Below are positions 36,060-48,666 of a stretch of DNA of 54,263 nt, in pieces (position 1 is the first letter of the stretch; every line of letters starts with the position of its first letter). The position numbers and the translations under genes were made by a program. This DNA is from Lingula anatina (Eukaryota; Brachiopoda; Lingulata; Lingulida; Lingulidae), in assembly GCF_001039355.2 (NCBI RefSeq), contig NW_019773744.1, positions 1 to 54,263 of the forward strand, given 5' to 3'. The notes under the pieces were generated by a model. The model did not search any database. It saw only the letters and a list, made by a program, of their open reading frames with translations, and had not been told where the DNA came from.

Positions 36060-37633
36060 ATTCACTTGGTACCAGTGAAGTATCAAAACCCCCATATATT
36101 TCAGGAGAGCCACTACCTGGTGGGCAGTCACACCTGGCTGAGGGGAGTGTGTAAGGGGGACAGTATGATGATCCTGTGTAAAATACAGGTAATTTACATT
36201 TATCAGATTGCAACTTTATCAGGTGTACAACTTAATCTATGTATTTAATTGAAAGAGAAAGTAATTTGTAGTTTTCTCAGTCATATTTATTTCTTTGGTT
36301 CATACCTATGTTTTTTAATGTCCAGTTTTAAGTGGGTAGGAACGAGGTGCAATTTTGGCAGTAATAATAATATTAATAATAATTTTGTTGAGAAAAGATC
36401 AAGCACTGACTAACCCCCAATCTTTATATTTTTAATATGCACAAATATAAAATGTCTAATGCTTAAATTCCTATTGAATTTTAATACTTACAGAATGAGA
36501 GTCGCAAGTTCCGGCTGAAATTTTCCAGCACAGAGCTGTGCAGTGGCACCCAGCAGTGTGCAAGCTGTACAGCAACACTGAGGAAATATTTCCCACTGAA
36601 GGCTGAGGGGGATCTTGAAGCAGTGATGGCATTTGAGGTTTGTCACTTTGAGCTGCCTTGAGTACTAGAAAGCACTAGAAATTGTCCTCCAGTTCTTCAC
36701 TAAAATGCAGAAACCAAGAAAGCTGTTTTAAAGGGAGGGGTAGGTTTGCCAGTGTCCTCCTCTCTTGGCATTTTTTGGCCGATTCCCTCTTTGTGGGAAC
36801 CCAAAAAGCTGCTACATGTACTAGTACAGAGAACATGGTAGTACATTCTTGTTAGACTGTACTTATGCGTGTTTGATATCACAAGGTGTCACACTCTGGG
36901 TAAAACTATGAAATCAAAAGGTTTTATACTATTATTTCCTTTCATTTCAGGAATGTATAGCAAAAGAAGACATGGATGAGGCCAGGAGTCTGGTGGGGGA
37001 GGTGTCAGTGGCTGACATGGCTAAGGTAACTGTCTATTATAAACTACATGTATATATATATAGAGAGAGAGAGAGAGGCAATAACCTCCAGCAGCCCCCC
37101 CCCCCCCCGCCCCTGTACAGATCCACTGACTGGATGGAATGTTTGAAAACTTTTGTCTCTGTTGCAGTATTGCCCCCTGAACTTCATATCGCATGAACTT
37201 GATAAGATTGAATCATTTTTTGCATTGTGATGGTAATACAAAACCATTTTGAAGTACAAAATGTAAAAAATATGAGTATAAAATAAATGTGAAATATTAA
37301 TGAAAGGAATGTTTCTGATACAGCAATTCTTACTGCAGTATGCTGATATTAAAGTAAAGGTTGCGCTATCATGCTAAACATATTATTATTTTTATTATAC
37401 CTTCAAAGATAACAAATAATTTATTATAATAATAATATTCATTTTCCTTATGCCAGGCTCTCAGTGGAGAAATGTTTGCCAGCCTTCCTCTCTCCTATCA
37501 CCATAGCAACATGCCTCAAGAGGAGCTGTCCACCATACTCCGCCTATGCCTGTCTGACAGTAGCTTCCCTGCATTTGTGGGAGAAGTTGAAGCAGAGCTC
37601 AAGAATATTGTGCAAAACAACAAACATTCATAA
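34176..37633 (+). CDS. REC114: Meiotic recombination protein REC114
   Basis: Nuclear meiotic protein that, with MEI4 and partners, enables SPO11-dependent DNA double-strand breaks. Eight exons: 34176-34228, 34620-34696, 35028-35065, 35443-35529, 36105-36188, 36494-36637, 36951-37025 and 37457-37633; 244 aa, phases consistent. Family marks: N-terminal HYSLLKYARYV; a PH-like domain over residues about 15-155 (with FVISYGNKIMESHYLVGSH and the FRLKFSS strand); a linker that is short here; and the conserved C-terminal helix with LPLSYHHSNMPQEELSTIL and FPAFVGEVEAELKNIV, the part that binds MEI4/TOPOVIBL in mouse. Exon 2 needs the donor GTACTC at 34697 (two other GTs lie just before it) to keep frame; the exon 3 acceptor could also be 6 bases downstream, in frame. 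Human REC114 is about 266 aa. AATAAA lies at 37872. I assign it from C-terminal and PH-region resemblance recalled from the family. Confidence 0.82.
35822..36055. repeat. Compound CT/CA minisatellite in REC114 intron 4
   Basis: (CT)n, a GCGCGTGCGCAC hinge and (CA)n, followed by CCTCCCTCTATCTCCTTCCT. The whole block is present twice. Open frames on both strands here are low-complexity artefacts. Confidence 0.93.
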
Positions 37634-38069
37634 AAATGTATCTTCAGGAGTTTGTGCAGTCGTTTTCTTTTTCTTTCTTTCTTTCTTTCTTTCTTTTTTT
37701 TTTTGGCTCCATGTTGACCACGTGACTATTGAGTAATTTTTGTTGTTTTAACAAAATTGTGAAGCAAAAGGACACTGGTTAGAGGAAACAAAGCAGACTT
37801 ATCAAAAATGAATAAAAAAGTGAATAAATAAATAAAAAATAATAATAACATCTGTTACTAAAACTACCTGTAATAAAACGAAAATGTTTACATCATTTTG
37901 TGTTCTTTTTTTCCCCTCAAAAGTCTACCCTTTGCAGATTTCTTTTAAAACAATGTACACTTGAAATCAGCATTTTTGTAATAATAGGTTGTTTTACACC
38001 TCTAACTGAATTACAGTATGCTATTTTCCCTAACTTGTCATACTGGCACCTTTTGTATACTTGGTACAG

Positions 38070-38960
38070 AGGCGGATTTGGGGGGGGGGGGGAGTTCAAG
38101 GGGGTCCTGACGCCCCTTCGACTTTAAAAAAATCACACCAATGGCCCCCTCTTAAAATTAGAATTTTGACTTGTTCAATCATATAGTTGTAACCCATGCC
38201 AAATGGCACCGTTCGCCTTCTAAAACGCCAAACCCTACGCCAAGGGGGCGGGAGAGGATTGGCCTCGCACCCGCAGACACCCCTTCCAATAATCCTGACT
38301 GGATGAGAACACAGCTGTTCACACCTTGGCGGTTTCGGATTTGAGTAGTCTATATGCTCTTTCAATTTTGACTTTGGAGTTGCTCCGGGTACTGTATGAA
38401 CATATGAACAGTCTTGAGGCGCAGGGAGCCAAAATAGGAAGGGGGTGCATAAAAAGAAAAAAAATACGGCTGGTAAAAGCAATAGAGGCAACGCGCCTTT
38501 TATAAAAAGTAAAACCTTTTCTCTGATAATCCAACCGAGAAAATAGCACATTATTGATGAAATTGCAATATGACAGGCAATAATTCCTCCGAGAAGATGT
38601 CATTTTTTTCTGCTGAACTCGGTTAATTAACAGGTGGTATGACGTGGTGTTATACCTGAAGCTATACTGAATCAATTCAAGTTCGATCGGTTTCATTGAT
38701 TTCCCGCTCGGAACGTTCCTAGTTAGACGACTTCATATGTTTTCATTTTCATTTTATTTTTGCATTGGTTTGGTTTTGTTTGGTTTCACCTTTGACGTTA
38801 TAGAGCACGATGACAGGGACAGCTGTTCACACTTAGGCGATTTTAGATTTGATTAGTACGTCTTTGCTCTTTAAGTGTTGACTGTGGAGTTGCCCTGAGA
38901 CCCCCTTCGATTTCTGAAAAAGTCACACCGATGGTCCCCTGCTGGTATATGTCAAAATAC
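38070..38960 (-). repeat. Dispersed repeat family (inverted relative of 2320-2575), with a second fragment
   Basis: Reverse-complemented, 38096-38340 follows the same order of words as 2320-2575: CCCCCTTGGCGTAGGGTTTG, GTGCCATTTGGCATGGGTTA, GTCAAAATT and GGGGGCCATTGGTGTGA. A further partial copy at about 38820-38945 repeats ACAGCTGTTCACAC and AGTCACACCGATGGTCCCCT. Confidence 0.6.
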
Positions 38961-39028
38961 TAGCTAGTATTATTAGATTAAAAATATTTAAATAGATATA
39001 ATTAAGAGAAGCTGTATAAATACTTTTG

Positions 39029-39072
<44 letters not shown>

Positions 39073-40095
39073 TAAATTCAACCGAATTATGTTGGTACAT
39101 ATGAGAGTATACGGCATACAAGATTTGTGCTGCTATGGTGCAACATATAAATGGTACATGTAGATGTTTTTAAAATTGCTTTCGTTTTCACTTTCACTTA
39201 TCAATTTTCTTGAAACTACTACAATAATATTAGTACAAAATACCGGTATAATGCATGCATTTTTGACAAGTCATATAAAGTGGCCCATTGACAGGCCCGA
39301 TATCAGTCTCGATCCTTTCATTCATCTAACAAAACGTCTATATGCACAAAGGTGAGTGCCTGTTTCTTATATTTTTTCACATTTTAAATCAATTATTTTG
39401 TTACATCCTTAAGTTGGTACGTGGCGGTAAAGACAGTGTTATAAAACTGAGGGTTTTTGGGAAAGATGGACAGATAATATGACACGGTTTAACTAATTTA
39501 GGTAAGGAACTTTAATCCCAACGACAAATTGCCGCTAATTTCGCTTTCTTCCGTTGTTATTTTCATCACAAAAGAGTCGGGAGTTTTGTTGATCTGCGGA
39601 AACCACGCCTCCGGGAATTCCTGCCTCGTTTTGACATCGTTGAAAATTAGGTCAAACCCGCCATCTTTAGGGAATCCCTCTGCGTGGCAAATGTGAAATT
39701 TATGTAAAACGACACAAAATGTCCAGATATCTTTCAGATCAGACGGGCGGAGGATGAGGCGTTTGCGTCAAGGTAAATGACTTAGTAATAGGGTATTTAG
39801 TTACATATATGCACTTATAAGTAGTGACAAACAGTGGGGAGACGTTACGGAAATTTTGAGGTTCTCCAGGGGTACGTCAGTGTCGTCACTGCCACTCAAC
39901 TACTCAAGCGCAGGTACTTGAAAAAAAGAAAGATAGCTTACAAATAGTATGTTGTGCAGGTTTAAGGCATAAAATGCTGGAAACAGTACTTGTCTACGTG
40001 TCCAGGAATGACCTGCAACTGCATGATTGAGACTACGGTAGGGGATCGATGTTGGGTGAGACCCCCTCCCCCCCCCTCCCAAAAAAAAAAAGAAA

Positions 40096-40134
<39 letters not shown>

Positions 40135-40149
40135 AATAAATTAAAAAAT

Positions 40150-40487
40150 NNNNNNNNNNNNNNNNNNNNNNNNNNNNNNNNNNNNNNNNNNNNNNNNNNN
40201 NNNNNNNNNNNNNNNNNNNNNNNNNNNNNNNNNNNNNNNNNNNNNNNNNNNNNNNNNNNNNNNNNNNNNNNNNNNNNNNNNNNNNNNNNNNNNNNNNNNN
40301 NNNNNNNNNNNNNNNNNNNNNNNNNNNNNNNNNNNNNNNNNNNNNNNNNNNNNNNNNNNNNNNNNNNNNNNNNNNNNNNNNNNNNNNNNNNNNNNNNNNN
40401 NNNNNNNNNNNNNNNNNNNNNNNNNNNNNNNNNNNNNNNNNNNNNNNNNNNNNNNNNNNNNNNNNNNNNNNNNNNNNNNNNNNNNNN
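40150..40487. other. Assembly gap of 338 N
   Basis: All N. Both edges carry the same (TAA)n-AATAAATAAATAAATTAAAAAAT sequence, so the flanking contigs probably overlap and the real gap may be zero. Confidence 0.97.
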
Positions 40488-40518
<31 letters not shown>

Positions 40519-40769
40519 AATAAATTAAAAAATTAAAAAATGAAATAAATAAATAAATAAATGAATAATTTAATTAATACATATATTAATTGATTATAAT
40601 AGGCAATAAATAAATAAATATTGAAAAATGAATAAATAAGAATAAAAGAAAATAATTGTCTATTTTTTCTCCTCTCATATTGCAGAAACTGGACATTAAG
40701 TGGACAACACTGGGCACAAAGACTGATTTATCTGACCCCTCCCCCTGTCTGCCCCACCCCTGAGCTGAA

Positions 40770-43700
40770 ATGAAGGTTGAGGTGGTGAGAACCCCCAGGA
40801 AATGGAGCTGTCTCGTCATCAATGTCCACATCAACATGTTCCTGTATGCTACTTGCTGGGCCATACAGACTAATACACTGCCGGTGAGACTGGGTTTTTC
40901 GTTATTTTTGATTTTTGATTTTGATTATTTACATGTACCAGGTCTGTAGCCAGCAATTTCTAAAGGGCGTTCTTTTTCTGAAAAATTGGACCTTATACTA
41001 TGAAACCTCCGTGTACCTACTGTACTATATAGTAGATAAAGTTTTACCCAGAGGGGGCCTTTTCAGAGCCAAAAGGGGGGTTCTTTTGACCCCCATGAAC
41101 CCCCTGGCTACAAGCCTGTGTACAGTGTACATATTTGCATGACTGTACTGGTAGACATTTAAATTTAGAAACATTGAACTCTGTTTTGAACCTAACAGTT
41201 ATTTCAGTGCATCTTGGCAATACAGTTTCACACACTGCTAGTGAGACTTGATTGTCATAGCTAGTATTTATTTTAACTTTAGTACATTAGTATTTCTGTT
41301 GTAATAGGTTTTGAAATTCAGAAATTTCATTCTGTATTGAACCTCGTTATTTCAGTGTATCTCTGTAAAAGTGAAAACAATCAAATACATCATCACCAAT
41401 GAGTTTTGATTGTCATTATAATCTGTTTCGATTCTGTATGTACATATATTTATATTTGTGACAGTCACTATGTAGTTTGAAATTCAGAAAAATTTAACTC
41501 TATTTTGGGCCTCCTTATTCCAGTATCTCAGCAAGAACCTAGGGGCCGACCCTCTCATATTTGGCTACCTCCAGAGCACCTGTGGGGTAGCCCAGTTGTT
41601 TGGTGGAATTCTATTCGGTAGATTTGGCGATGTGTTTGGGAGTAGAGTGGCCTTGACCTTGGCCTTTCTGGCAGCGGCCATGTATTACTTCATGCTTGGA
41701 GCTGCGTACTCACTGCCGATGTTGTTCACCTCCAGTTTGCCGAGTCTTCTAATGCATTGTATGACAGGTGAGTGGATATTAAAGGAAAGAGATAAATACC
41801 TTTTTTGCCAAAAATATTACAAGAAAAAATAATAATAGTAATAAAATTAAAAATAAATAAATAAATAAATAGACATTTTCTGTCAGGGTTCTGATATTGT
41901 ATCAATTTTGAAAGGAAAAATCTTTTTTCAGGGAAATGAAATGTTGTTGTGATGTACAAGATGCATTATCGATTAAAATCATCAAAAATAAGCCAGCTTA
42001 ATTAAGATCATTATCATTGTTATTTTTAAAACAAAGATGTCAAGCTTCCTAGACACCTTTACTTAATATTATAATAATCATTGATTTGCTTATAAGAATT
42101 ACATGAATGAAAGTTTTCATGATTATGCCTGATTTCAGGATTTTAAGTCTTTATTTTGATCTATTTTTCATATGGTCTTAATGCAATGAGAAATGACAAG
42201 CTACCCTTTCAGGATTTTCAGTTTTTTACAGCTTTCGCACATGGATTTACTAGATAATTCTAATGTTTTATTTTATAGGTGGTCAGATGGTGATAACAGA
42301 CCTCACAGACAGTGAGCGGAGAGCCGACGCCCTGGGAAAACTGTGGCTGTCGTACGGAATGGGCTCCGTTATCGGGCCGTTCATTGGTGGTTTTGTAAAC
42401 AAGCACTACAGGTAAAGGACATGCGGATGTTCCTTTGATATAATTCTTTTGAGTGAGAGATTATATTTAAGATAGAAGAAATAAAAGTTGAAGTGTATTA
42501 AGATAATGTGAAATAGCAATATATTGATAATGCACAAGAATGTCGAAATTGACTGAATATTTTCTGTGAATTGCTTTTTTCAGAAGTATAATCAATTACT
42601 TTTCAATAACTTATTTTTAGTTGAAACTAATATTTTTTTTAAATGCTTAATTACACATTACATCGTGTACAGAGCCAAGGTCAGGTGACCTTAACTGTAA
42701 ACTTCCTCCATTTTTTAATTATTCGGTTTCATACACAGCATAAAATGTGTCCTTGACACAAACAGTTTATTAATAACCAACAAGATGCAAATCAAAAAAT
42801 CATTAAGCTAGGGAAGGTGCAGTATTCTATGGGGAAACCAGAACACAAAATACAGATTATTTTTGCACCAGGACAATTCAAAATAATTGGAAAATGTCAC
42901 TGTTTATTTTTTTTTTAATCAGTGAACAAACAGCTGCGTTTGTGGCCTGTGCAGGGTCTGTGTTAAGCGTGGTCCTGGTGTGGTGTTTTGTTCCTCACAA
43001 CACCAAAAAACTGGCCCCAACTTCGGCTGATGAACTGGACATTGTGGAGCTAAGTGATCAAGACAAAGAGGCTGTTAAAGGTATGTGTATCAACATGGGT
43101 TTTCCCGGAGAGCTAGTCATCATTAGGACTGCCATTAGCCTCAAAAGACAGCCTATATTTCAAGAGATGGCTGGATGGCTTACAAAGTTTTTGGGTTGGT
43201 TGGGCTTGTTTGGACTGGACTCCTCGTAAATTGATGACCAAATTACAGATTCACATTATGGACTCCTTGTACCCCAAACCTGGTTCTTTTCTGTGTAAAT
43301 TAAAACTATAAGGCTCTGTGTGTGTGTGTGTGTGTGTGTATGTGTGTGTATATATATGTTAGGTAGCTTGCTTTCAGTTTTGTTGCTACCACTCAATAGG
43401 AATGTTCTAATTTTAAGACTTAATGACTTTAAAAAACAGTATTTGTATAATTCACAATTTTTCACATTGAAACGTCATTCATTGCCATAGTCACTGGACA
43501 GTGAAATTACGAATATATCACAAAGATGTACACTGTGCCAGTATTTATAAACAGGCATAGAATGCACCAATCGTAGATTTTATGATTCTTTTTTAATATT
43601 TCAGAATCTCCTGAGAACAAAGGCAGCAGTGTTTGTGATATAAAAAAGCTTTTCCGCTTATTAACCATTCCTGATGTGGGGTTCTTTCTTGCAGTAAAAG

Positions 43701-46202
43701 CTTTATCAGGTTTGTATGTAACCTCTGTGAAATTTGTTACTTTGTAGGTGCATGGGCAAAACTTTTAGCAGTTTCTGTTTATAGCACTTTGTCCTTCTGT
43801 TATGTATGGTAAAATATTAAAAACATAAAAGGTGTGAGACACTGAAATAGCAAAATTTAATGCACCACTTCTTTTTGATTGCTTATCAGGTATACCACAT
43901 TCAAATCTGTTCTCAGAATTACAATCTATAATCTGTTTTTGAGAACAACTTTGGATAGGATATACCTTAATTGGTGGCAAAACAATAACTATTGAAATAT
44001 TCAGAAAAACTGACATTTTTGCTACTCAGTAAACAAAGCAGGGATGATATATTTTGACTATTGGTAGATCTCTGACAAACCATTAATGTGTACACTTAAC
44101 ACTTTCTTTTCTATGTTTTCTCAGGAATGCCGTATGCTGTATTCCAGTCCATGTTCCCAGTGGTGGCAATGACAGTGTTTAATTTACCTGCAGATAAAAA
44201 TGGATATATTTTATCTTATCAGGCAGTTTTAACGATGGTAATCATTTTGTGTAGCTACTTGTATACCTGTAGGATACATTTAAAAAGTAAAAGGAAAACC
44301 TAGATAATGAACACAACTACGTCTCTGTAAAGTTAACAGTATATGACAGTATGGCCCTGCCTCCACATGCGCCGTCGCTGCAGGGGCCTAGCAGTTAAAC
44401 CTCGGAGCCAAGATCTAATCCTTTTAATAGCGTGTGTTGAGGTGGGGGACCATCAGGAATCGGCACCATCTCTTTTGAAGTGTGGTTGACCATATTTAGT
44501 TGGTGTATCAGTTAGTACTCGGATCATCTATTCTGAACGGGTCCTATGCCTGACATATTTTTGGCCCTGATTTAGACTGGCTGTAGATGTTTTCACCTCC
44601 TTGGGGAGGATATACTCAACCTGCCATGTGAGATTTTCCATTGACTCTTGAGATTTTTCATTGACTCTCGTCTAATGATGATAAAATGTTTAACTTGTCT
44701 AAACAAGATGACTTCAATGAGTCAGTCATGTGACTAAGCCGCTTTGAGGAAGAGTCAAAAAGCCATGCCTCATAGGTAGATAAAGTGAATGCAGTCTCTT
44801 TAGAAATCTTTCTTGTATACGTTTTATTAATGTAGGTACTATAATTTTTAACACAGATTTTGCACTTGATAATAAAATATACAGTATGTAAAATATATGA
44901 TTCGAAGGTTTAACACCAAATATTCTGTAATTTTTTTTTTTTATTATTCCAGCTCTCTCAAGGGTTTGGGGTTGGGTTTCTGACATCAAGATTCAGTGAC
45001 GGTGCCCTTCTCAAGTTCTGCTTTGTAATATTTACCTTGTCATATTTATTGATGGTGAGGACATCTTACAGGTTTTTCCTGCATATTTAAGCTGCCAGTT
45101 TTATTGGTCATGACTTACAAAACTTTCAAGACCAGTTGAACATTCTGCTCTGTCAGTAAGACACGTGAAAAGTCATTCAGTCGTGCAGATTTTTTTCATA
45201 AATGTCGAATGTCAGGCTGTTTTGAATTGAATAATTCAAAGTCTCATTAAAATTATTTCAGAAAAGAAAAACATCGTATGATATATTACTTATTTAGAAA
45301 AACATCGTATCATATATTACTTATTTATAGCTTGTTTATTTGTAGAATAATGCTGTTAGATTTCTATGTCCATTATTGTACCTTATTTGTGAAATTGTAA
45401 ATCAATCAAGAATTCTGACAGGCTCTGACTGATTGAACAGAATAATTCACAACCCTCTTACAATCATTTCAGAAAAAAGAGCATCATAGTATGATAGTCA
45501 TTGAAAGATTAATTAATTATAAATCAACCTTCAACTTGCAGGCTCTGGTTAAGGACGTGATCTTAGTGTGTGTGGTGAGTACCCCCCTGACCATTGGTGT
45601 GGCGGTTCTCGTGGTGACCACTACCAGCGAGATGACCAAAGTGATACCAGAAGCAGACACAGGTAATAACATCTGTAATATAACGTTGTTTGTGTTATGA
45701 TGTAGTTAGTGGTCTGTGTCTATGATTAAAATTATCATTGAAAAAAATCTGTATGTATTATCCTTAATGTAACAGGGAAATGATCAAAGTGATACCAGGA
45801 GCAGACACAGATAATAACATCTGTAATGAAACATTGTTATTTGTTTAAGGATGCAATTAGCCGTGTATGTCCATGATAGAAGGTGCATATCAGTAACTTT
45901 TGATAGCCATATGCCTTATTAGATATATTGATAGCCATATGCCTTATTATCTCTAAACTTACTGGGGTAATTTATAGCAGTTAAATACAGGCCAAGTTTG
46001 AACATCAGGTTTATTGGACCATTTTTTCCTTGCAGGCTCCATTCTTGGTCTCTCAATGGCTGTAGATTCTCTAGGTGGTATCATCTCCCCGACACTGGGA
46101 GGGTTCTTACTGAAGACCGTGGGGTTCTACGCCTTTGGATATCAAGGCTGCATCTGTAGCCTCTTGGTTGCCATTGCACTCTTTTGGAAGCTGAAGGATT
46201 AA
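40770..46202 (+). CDS. SLC22A18: Solute carrier family 22 member 18 (MFS transporter)
   Basis: Major-facilitator membrane transporter, an orphan organic-cation/drug-type carrier in vertebrates. Nine exons: 40770-40883, 41524-41767, 42279-42411, 42923-43080, 43605-43709, 44125-44237, 44953-45054, 45542-45662 and 46036-46202; 418 aa (human 424), all phases consistent. Family marks: LPYLSKNLGADPLIFGYLQS with the first TM before it; motif A GGILFGRFGDVFGSR between TM2 and TM3; QMVITDLTDSERRADALG, nearly the same as in vertebrates; a cytosolic loop with ELSDQDKEAVK; LLTIPDVGFFLAVKALSG; and near the end DTGSILGLSMAVDSLGGIIS and SPTLGGFLL. About 12 TM segments are expected. It ends LFWKLKD. In mammals the gene is imprinted; no bearing here. 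Introns 1 and 8 hold duplicated splice-junction pieces. Confidence 0.92.
40939..41118. mobile_element. Small inverted-repeat element (CAGGCCCGTAGCCAGG type), copy 3
   Basis: In SLC22A18 intron 1. Ends CAGGTCTGTAGCCAGC and CCTGGCTACAAGCCTG are inverted repeats. The 5 bases TGTAC occur on both sides (40934-40938 and 41119-41123) and may be a target-site duplication. Confidence 0.7.
41160..41523 (+). repeat. Three degenerate tandem copies ending in the exon 2 acceptor
   Basis: Blocks with TTTGAAATTCAGAAA/ACTCTNTTTTG followed by CCT-TTATTTCAGTGTATCT end at about 41210, 41358 and 41523. The last gives the real acceptor of SLC22A18 exon 2 (TTATTCCAG|TATCTC). The first two keep an acceptor-like TTTCAG. 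Confidence 0.65.
45777..45885 (+). pseudogene. Duplicated 3' end of SLC22A18 exon 8, donor lost
   Basis: About 105 bases repeat the end of exon 8 and the start of intron 8 (45628-45735): AAAGTGATACCAGGAGCAGA then CACAGATAATAAC, where the real donor reads CACAGGTAATAAC. The G-to-A-type change removes the GT. Confidence 0.8.
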
Positions 46203-46671
46203 GGCATATGTCATCTATCTACCTGTCTGTCTGTCTGTCTGACTAGTATTTGTCATTTTAAAGTTACATTTGAATGTCTGTGGAGCGTGAGTTCCCAGTT
46301 ACACATATAAACCACTTCTGTTAGTTTCTTATATGATTAAAATTAAGTTGACATGCCAAGAGATAAACCAAATTAATCACTGGATCAGCCATAAGAGAGT
46401 TTTAAACTGCCCATTCAAATTTTTGTTGTAAATTTGACCTACTTATCTGCCCCATTGGTATACAGCACAGAATGCAAGCAGAAAAATCAGTTCAAATTTT
46501 ATTTTTGGGTTTTGGGTTTTGGGCTCATATTAAAATATGAAACAATGTCTTATGGTATTTCTGGAAGTTATACTATTTGAAACTATATAGTGGCATTTGT
46601 TTGGCTTTTGTGGCAGAAATGATTCAAATGGTACTTTTAAGTATGTATGTGGTGTGTGGTAGGATAGATAC

Positions 46672-46716
<45 letters not shown>
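46672..46716. repeat. (GATA)n microsatellite
   Basis: Eleven GATA units downstream of SLC22A18. Confidence 0.95.
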
Positions 46717-47370
46717 GGATATATACATTGAGAGAGATATGATTATACACATAACACCATACAATATTGATTAGCTAGTTAACTAGAGCGATCAACCCTA
46801 ATTTTGAAGAAATCACATTTATTTATTTATTTTTTTTTTGCACAAGTTTTTTAATGTAAAAAATATGGATAGGGTCCTAGTAAATTTAATATAGTATTTG
46901 ACCCTAGCATAAACCTTTTTTGTGCTCTGAAATTGCTCATATTGTGCATTTAACATGCTCCTGCCCCTTTTAGAAAAGTAATTAAAAGCTGCTGTGCTAT
47001 ACCTGCTATAATCATTTGTTCAAAAAAAAAAAAAAAGATAAAAAATATGTCTACCTGTTCTATTTACACATAGTAACTGCTCTTTTATTTATCAGTTAAC
47101 ATATTAATTTTGTCTAGCCTAACATATATATATATTGTTGCATATATAATTTATTTTAAAAATTGGTTGAAGCAGCTTTTATATAATTATTTAATTTGTT
47201 GGTCTTCAATGCAGTCATTGCAGTTCATAATATCCATAGTGGTAGCTTAAAGGTGCTAGTATTGTTTGCTTTGGTGCTTTCCCATGTACATAAACCTTTA
47301 TCATGCTCAGAAGTACATCTAGGCTTTTGGCTCACTAAAATACACAAGACGTATTTTCCAGCCACTCATT

Positions 47371-47545
47371 GGCCTCGTTCAGAATAGGGGACTAACTAGT
47401 CCAATGGTCAAATATGGCCGACCCACTTGAATACTTCCCCACGGGATATCTGTTTAGCGTCTAGTAGCAGAATAGACAGCAAGCCTTGTAGTGAGTCGGC
47501 ATATTTGACCCTCGGACTAGTTAGTCCCCTATTCTGAATGGGGCC
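47371..47545. mobile_element. Near-palindromic MITE, copy 1
   Basis: 175 bp; the outer 50 or so bases at each end are inverted repeats (TTCAGAATAGGGGACTAACT at left, its reverse complement at right). No coding capacity. Confidence 0.85.
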
Positions 47546-48106
47546 ATACAGTAAGAATCTCTTAGTTCCTACAGCTGTGTGTATCACTTCACTGTGTTTA
47601 AAACTCAAAAATACTCTTTAAGTGTAACTTTTCAGCCCAAAGTTTTGTATTGGGCTAAGCCGTGTGAACATCAACGTATATTCTTTGTATTATCACTGCC
47701 CTTGAAATTGTGAAAATCAAGAGGAAGATAAAAGGGTGTTTAAACATTTTACCTCATACATACCGGTGCTCATAGCTTTTACATGTACAGCTTTTACATT
47801 ATGGTTTCCTAAAAGGGAAAACAGGGAAAACTGAACAAATATGACTGTACATAAACAGGAAATTTGTCAATTAGCCCTTGGACAATAGGGACGTCTGAAA
47901 AATATGGCTGTTACAGTATATATGTTTGTTATTTATAAGTTTCATGTAATCTCTGTAGCTAGTGAAAATTAGGGGACACAAAAACAAATCTTGTTAAAAG
48001 TTTTCATGTTTTTAGTTTTTGATATCTTTATTGTTTTGTCAACTACTGTATAAGTAATGTCTGTCTCAGAAAGTTTTGTCTGCTCAAAGCAAAAGTATGT
48101 AACCGC

Positions 48107-48170
48107 CACGTGGCCTAAAGCTTTATGCACTTAAATCTCTGTCCTCTCTGCCACGTGGTATAGTCACGTG
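48107..48170. promoter_or_regulatory. Cluster of three CACGTG E-boxes
   Basis: CACGTG at 48107-48112, 48152-48157 and 48165-48170; the first two are within a shared CCACGTGG word. No gene is seen next to them, so the target is unknown. Confidence 0.35.
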
Positions 48171-48603
48171 CTAGTCAAGTGACTCGAACTACAATATTAA
48201 GTGGGTGCCGGTTTCCCAAACGACTCTTAGTCGAAAGTTACTCTTAGTTTTAAGAAATGCATTGTTAATTTGAAACCAAGATACGTATAGGTCAGTCGCA
48301 ATGTAATCCAGGAGTTACGACAGTTATTCAAATATTCATATTTGCAATGATCGTAGATAAGATCTCGTACGTGTATTTGTACACCCGCGTGAGGTGAAGG
48401 GAGAATAATAATATTTTATAACGTTATTGAATTCCATTATCTCTTTATTCACGATAAATATTCCTAGTTATGGAGATTTGTAATGCTATATGTAGCTGTT
48501 AACTAACCTGACATTAAAAACATACCAAAATCATTGTGTTGCAGATTGTTTTAATTTATTTATAATGTATTAGTTGTTAATTGACTGAGTTATTAGTTTG
48601 TTT

Positions 48604-48607
<4 letters not shown>

Positions 48608-48657
<50 letters not shown>
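48608..48657. repeat. (CT)n microsatellite
   Basis: About 25 uninterrupted CT units followed by a short CA run. Confidence 0.95.

Positions 48658-48666
<9 letters not shown>

Larger units (their letters stand above)
37634..40769. other. Intergenic between REC114 and SLC22A18, repeat-rich, with assembly gap
   Basis: Contains the REC114 3' UTR, a dispersed repeat (38070-38960), a T run (about 39033-39069), a TAA/TAAA microsatellite and the N gap at 40150-40487. Upstream of SLC22A18 an acceptor (TTGCAG at 40680-40685) suggests a 5' UTR exon reaching the ATG at 40770. Confidence 0.6.

Noticed and set aside
35692-36248. Open frames of 100-130 codons rich in Ser/Leu/His/Thr and Arg/Glu
   Set aside because: Low-complexity CT/CA repeats in an intron of REC114; nothing conserved outside the real exon at 36105.
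38096-38696. Minus-strand frames of 125 and 151 codons
   Set aside because: They lie in a dispersed repeat and have no protein-like conservation that I can see.
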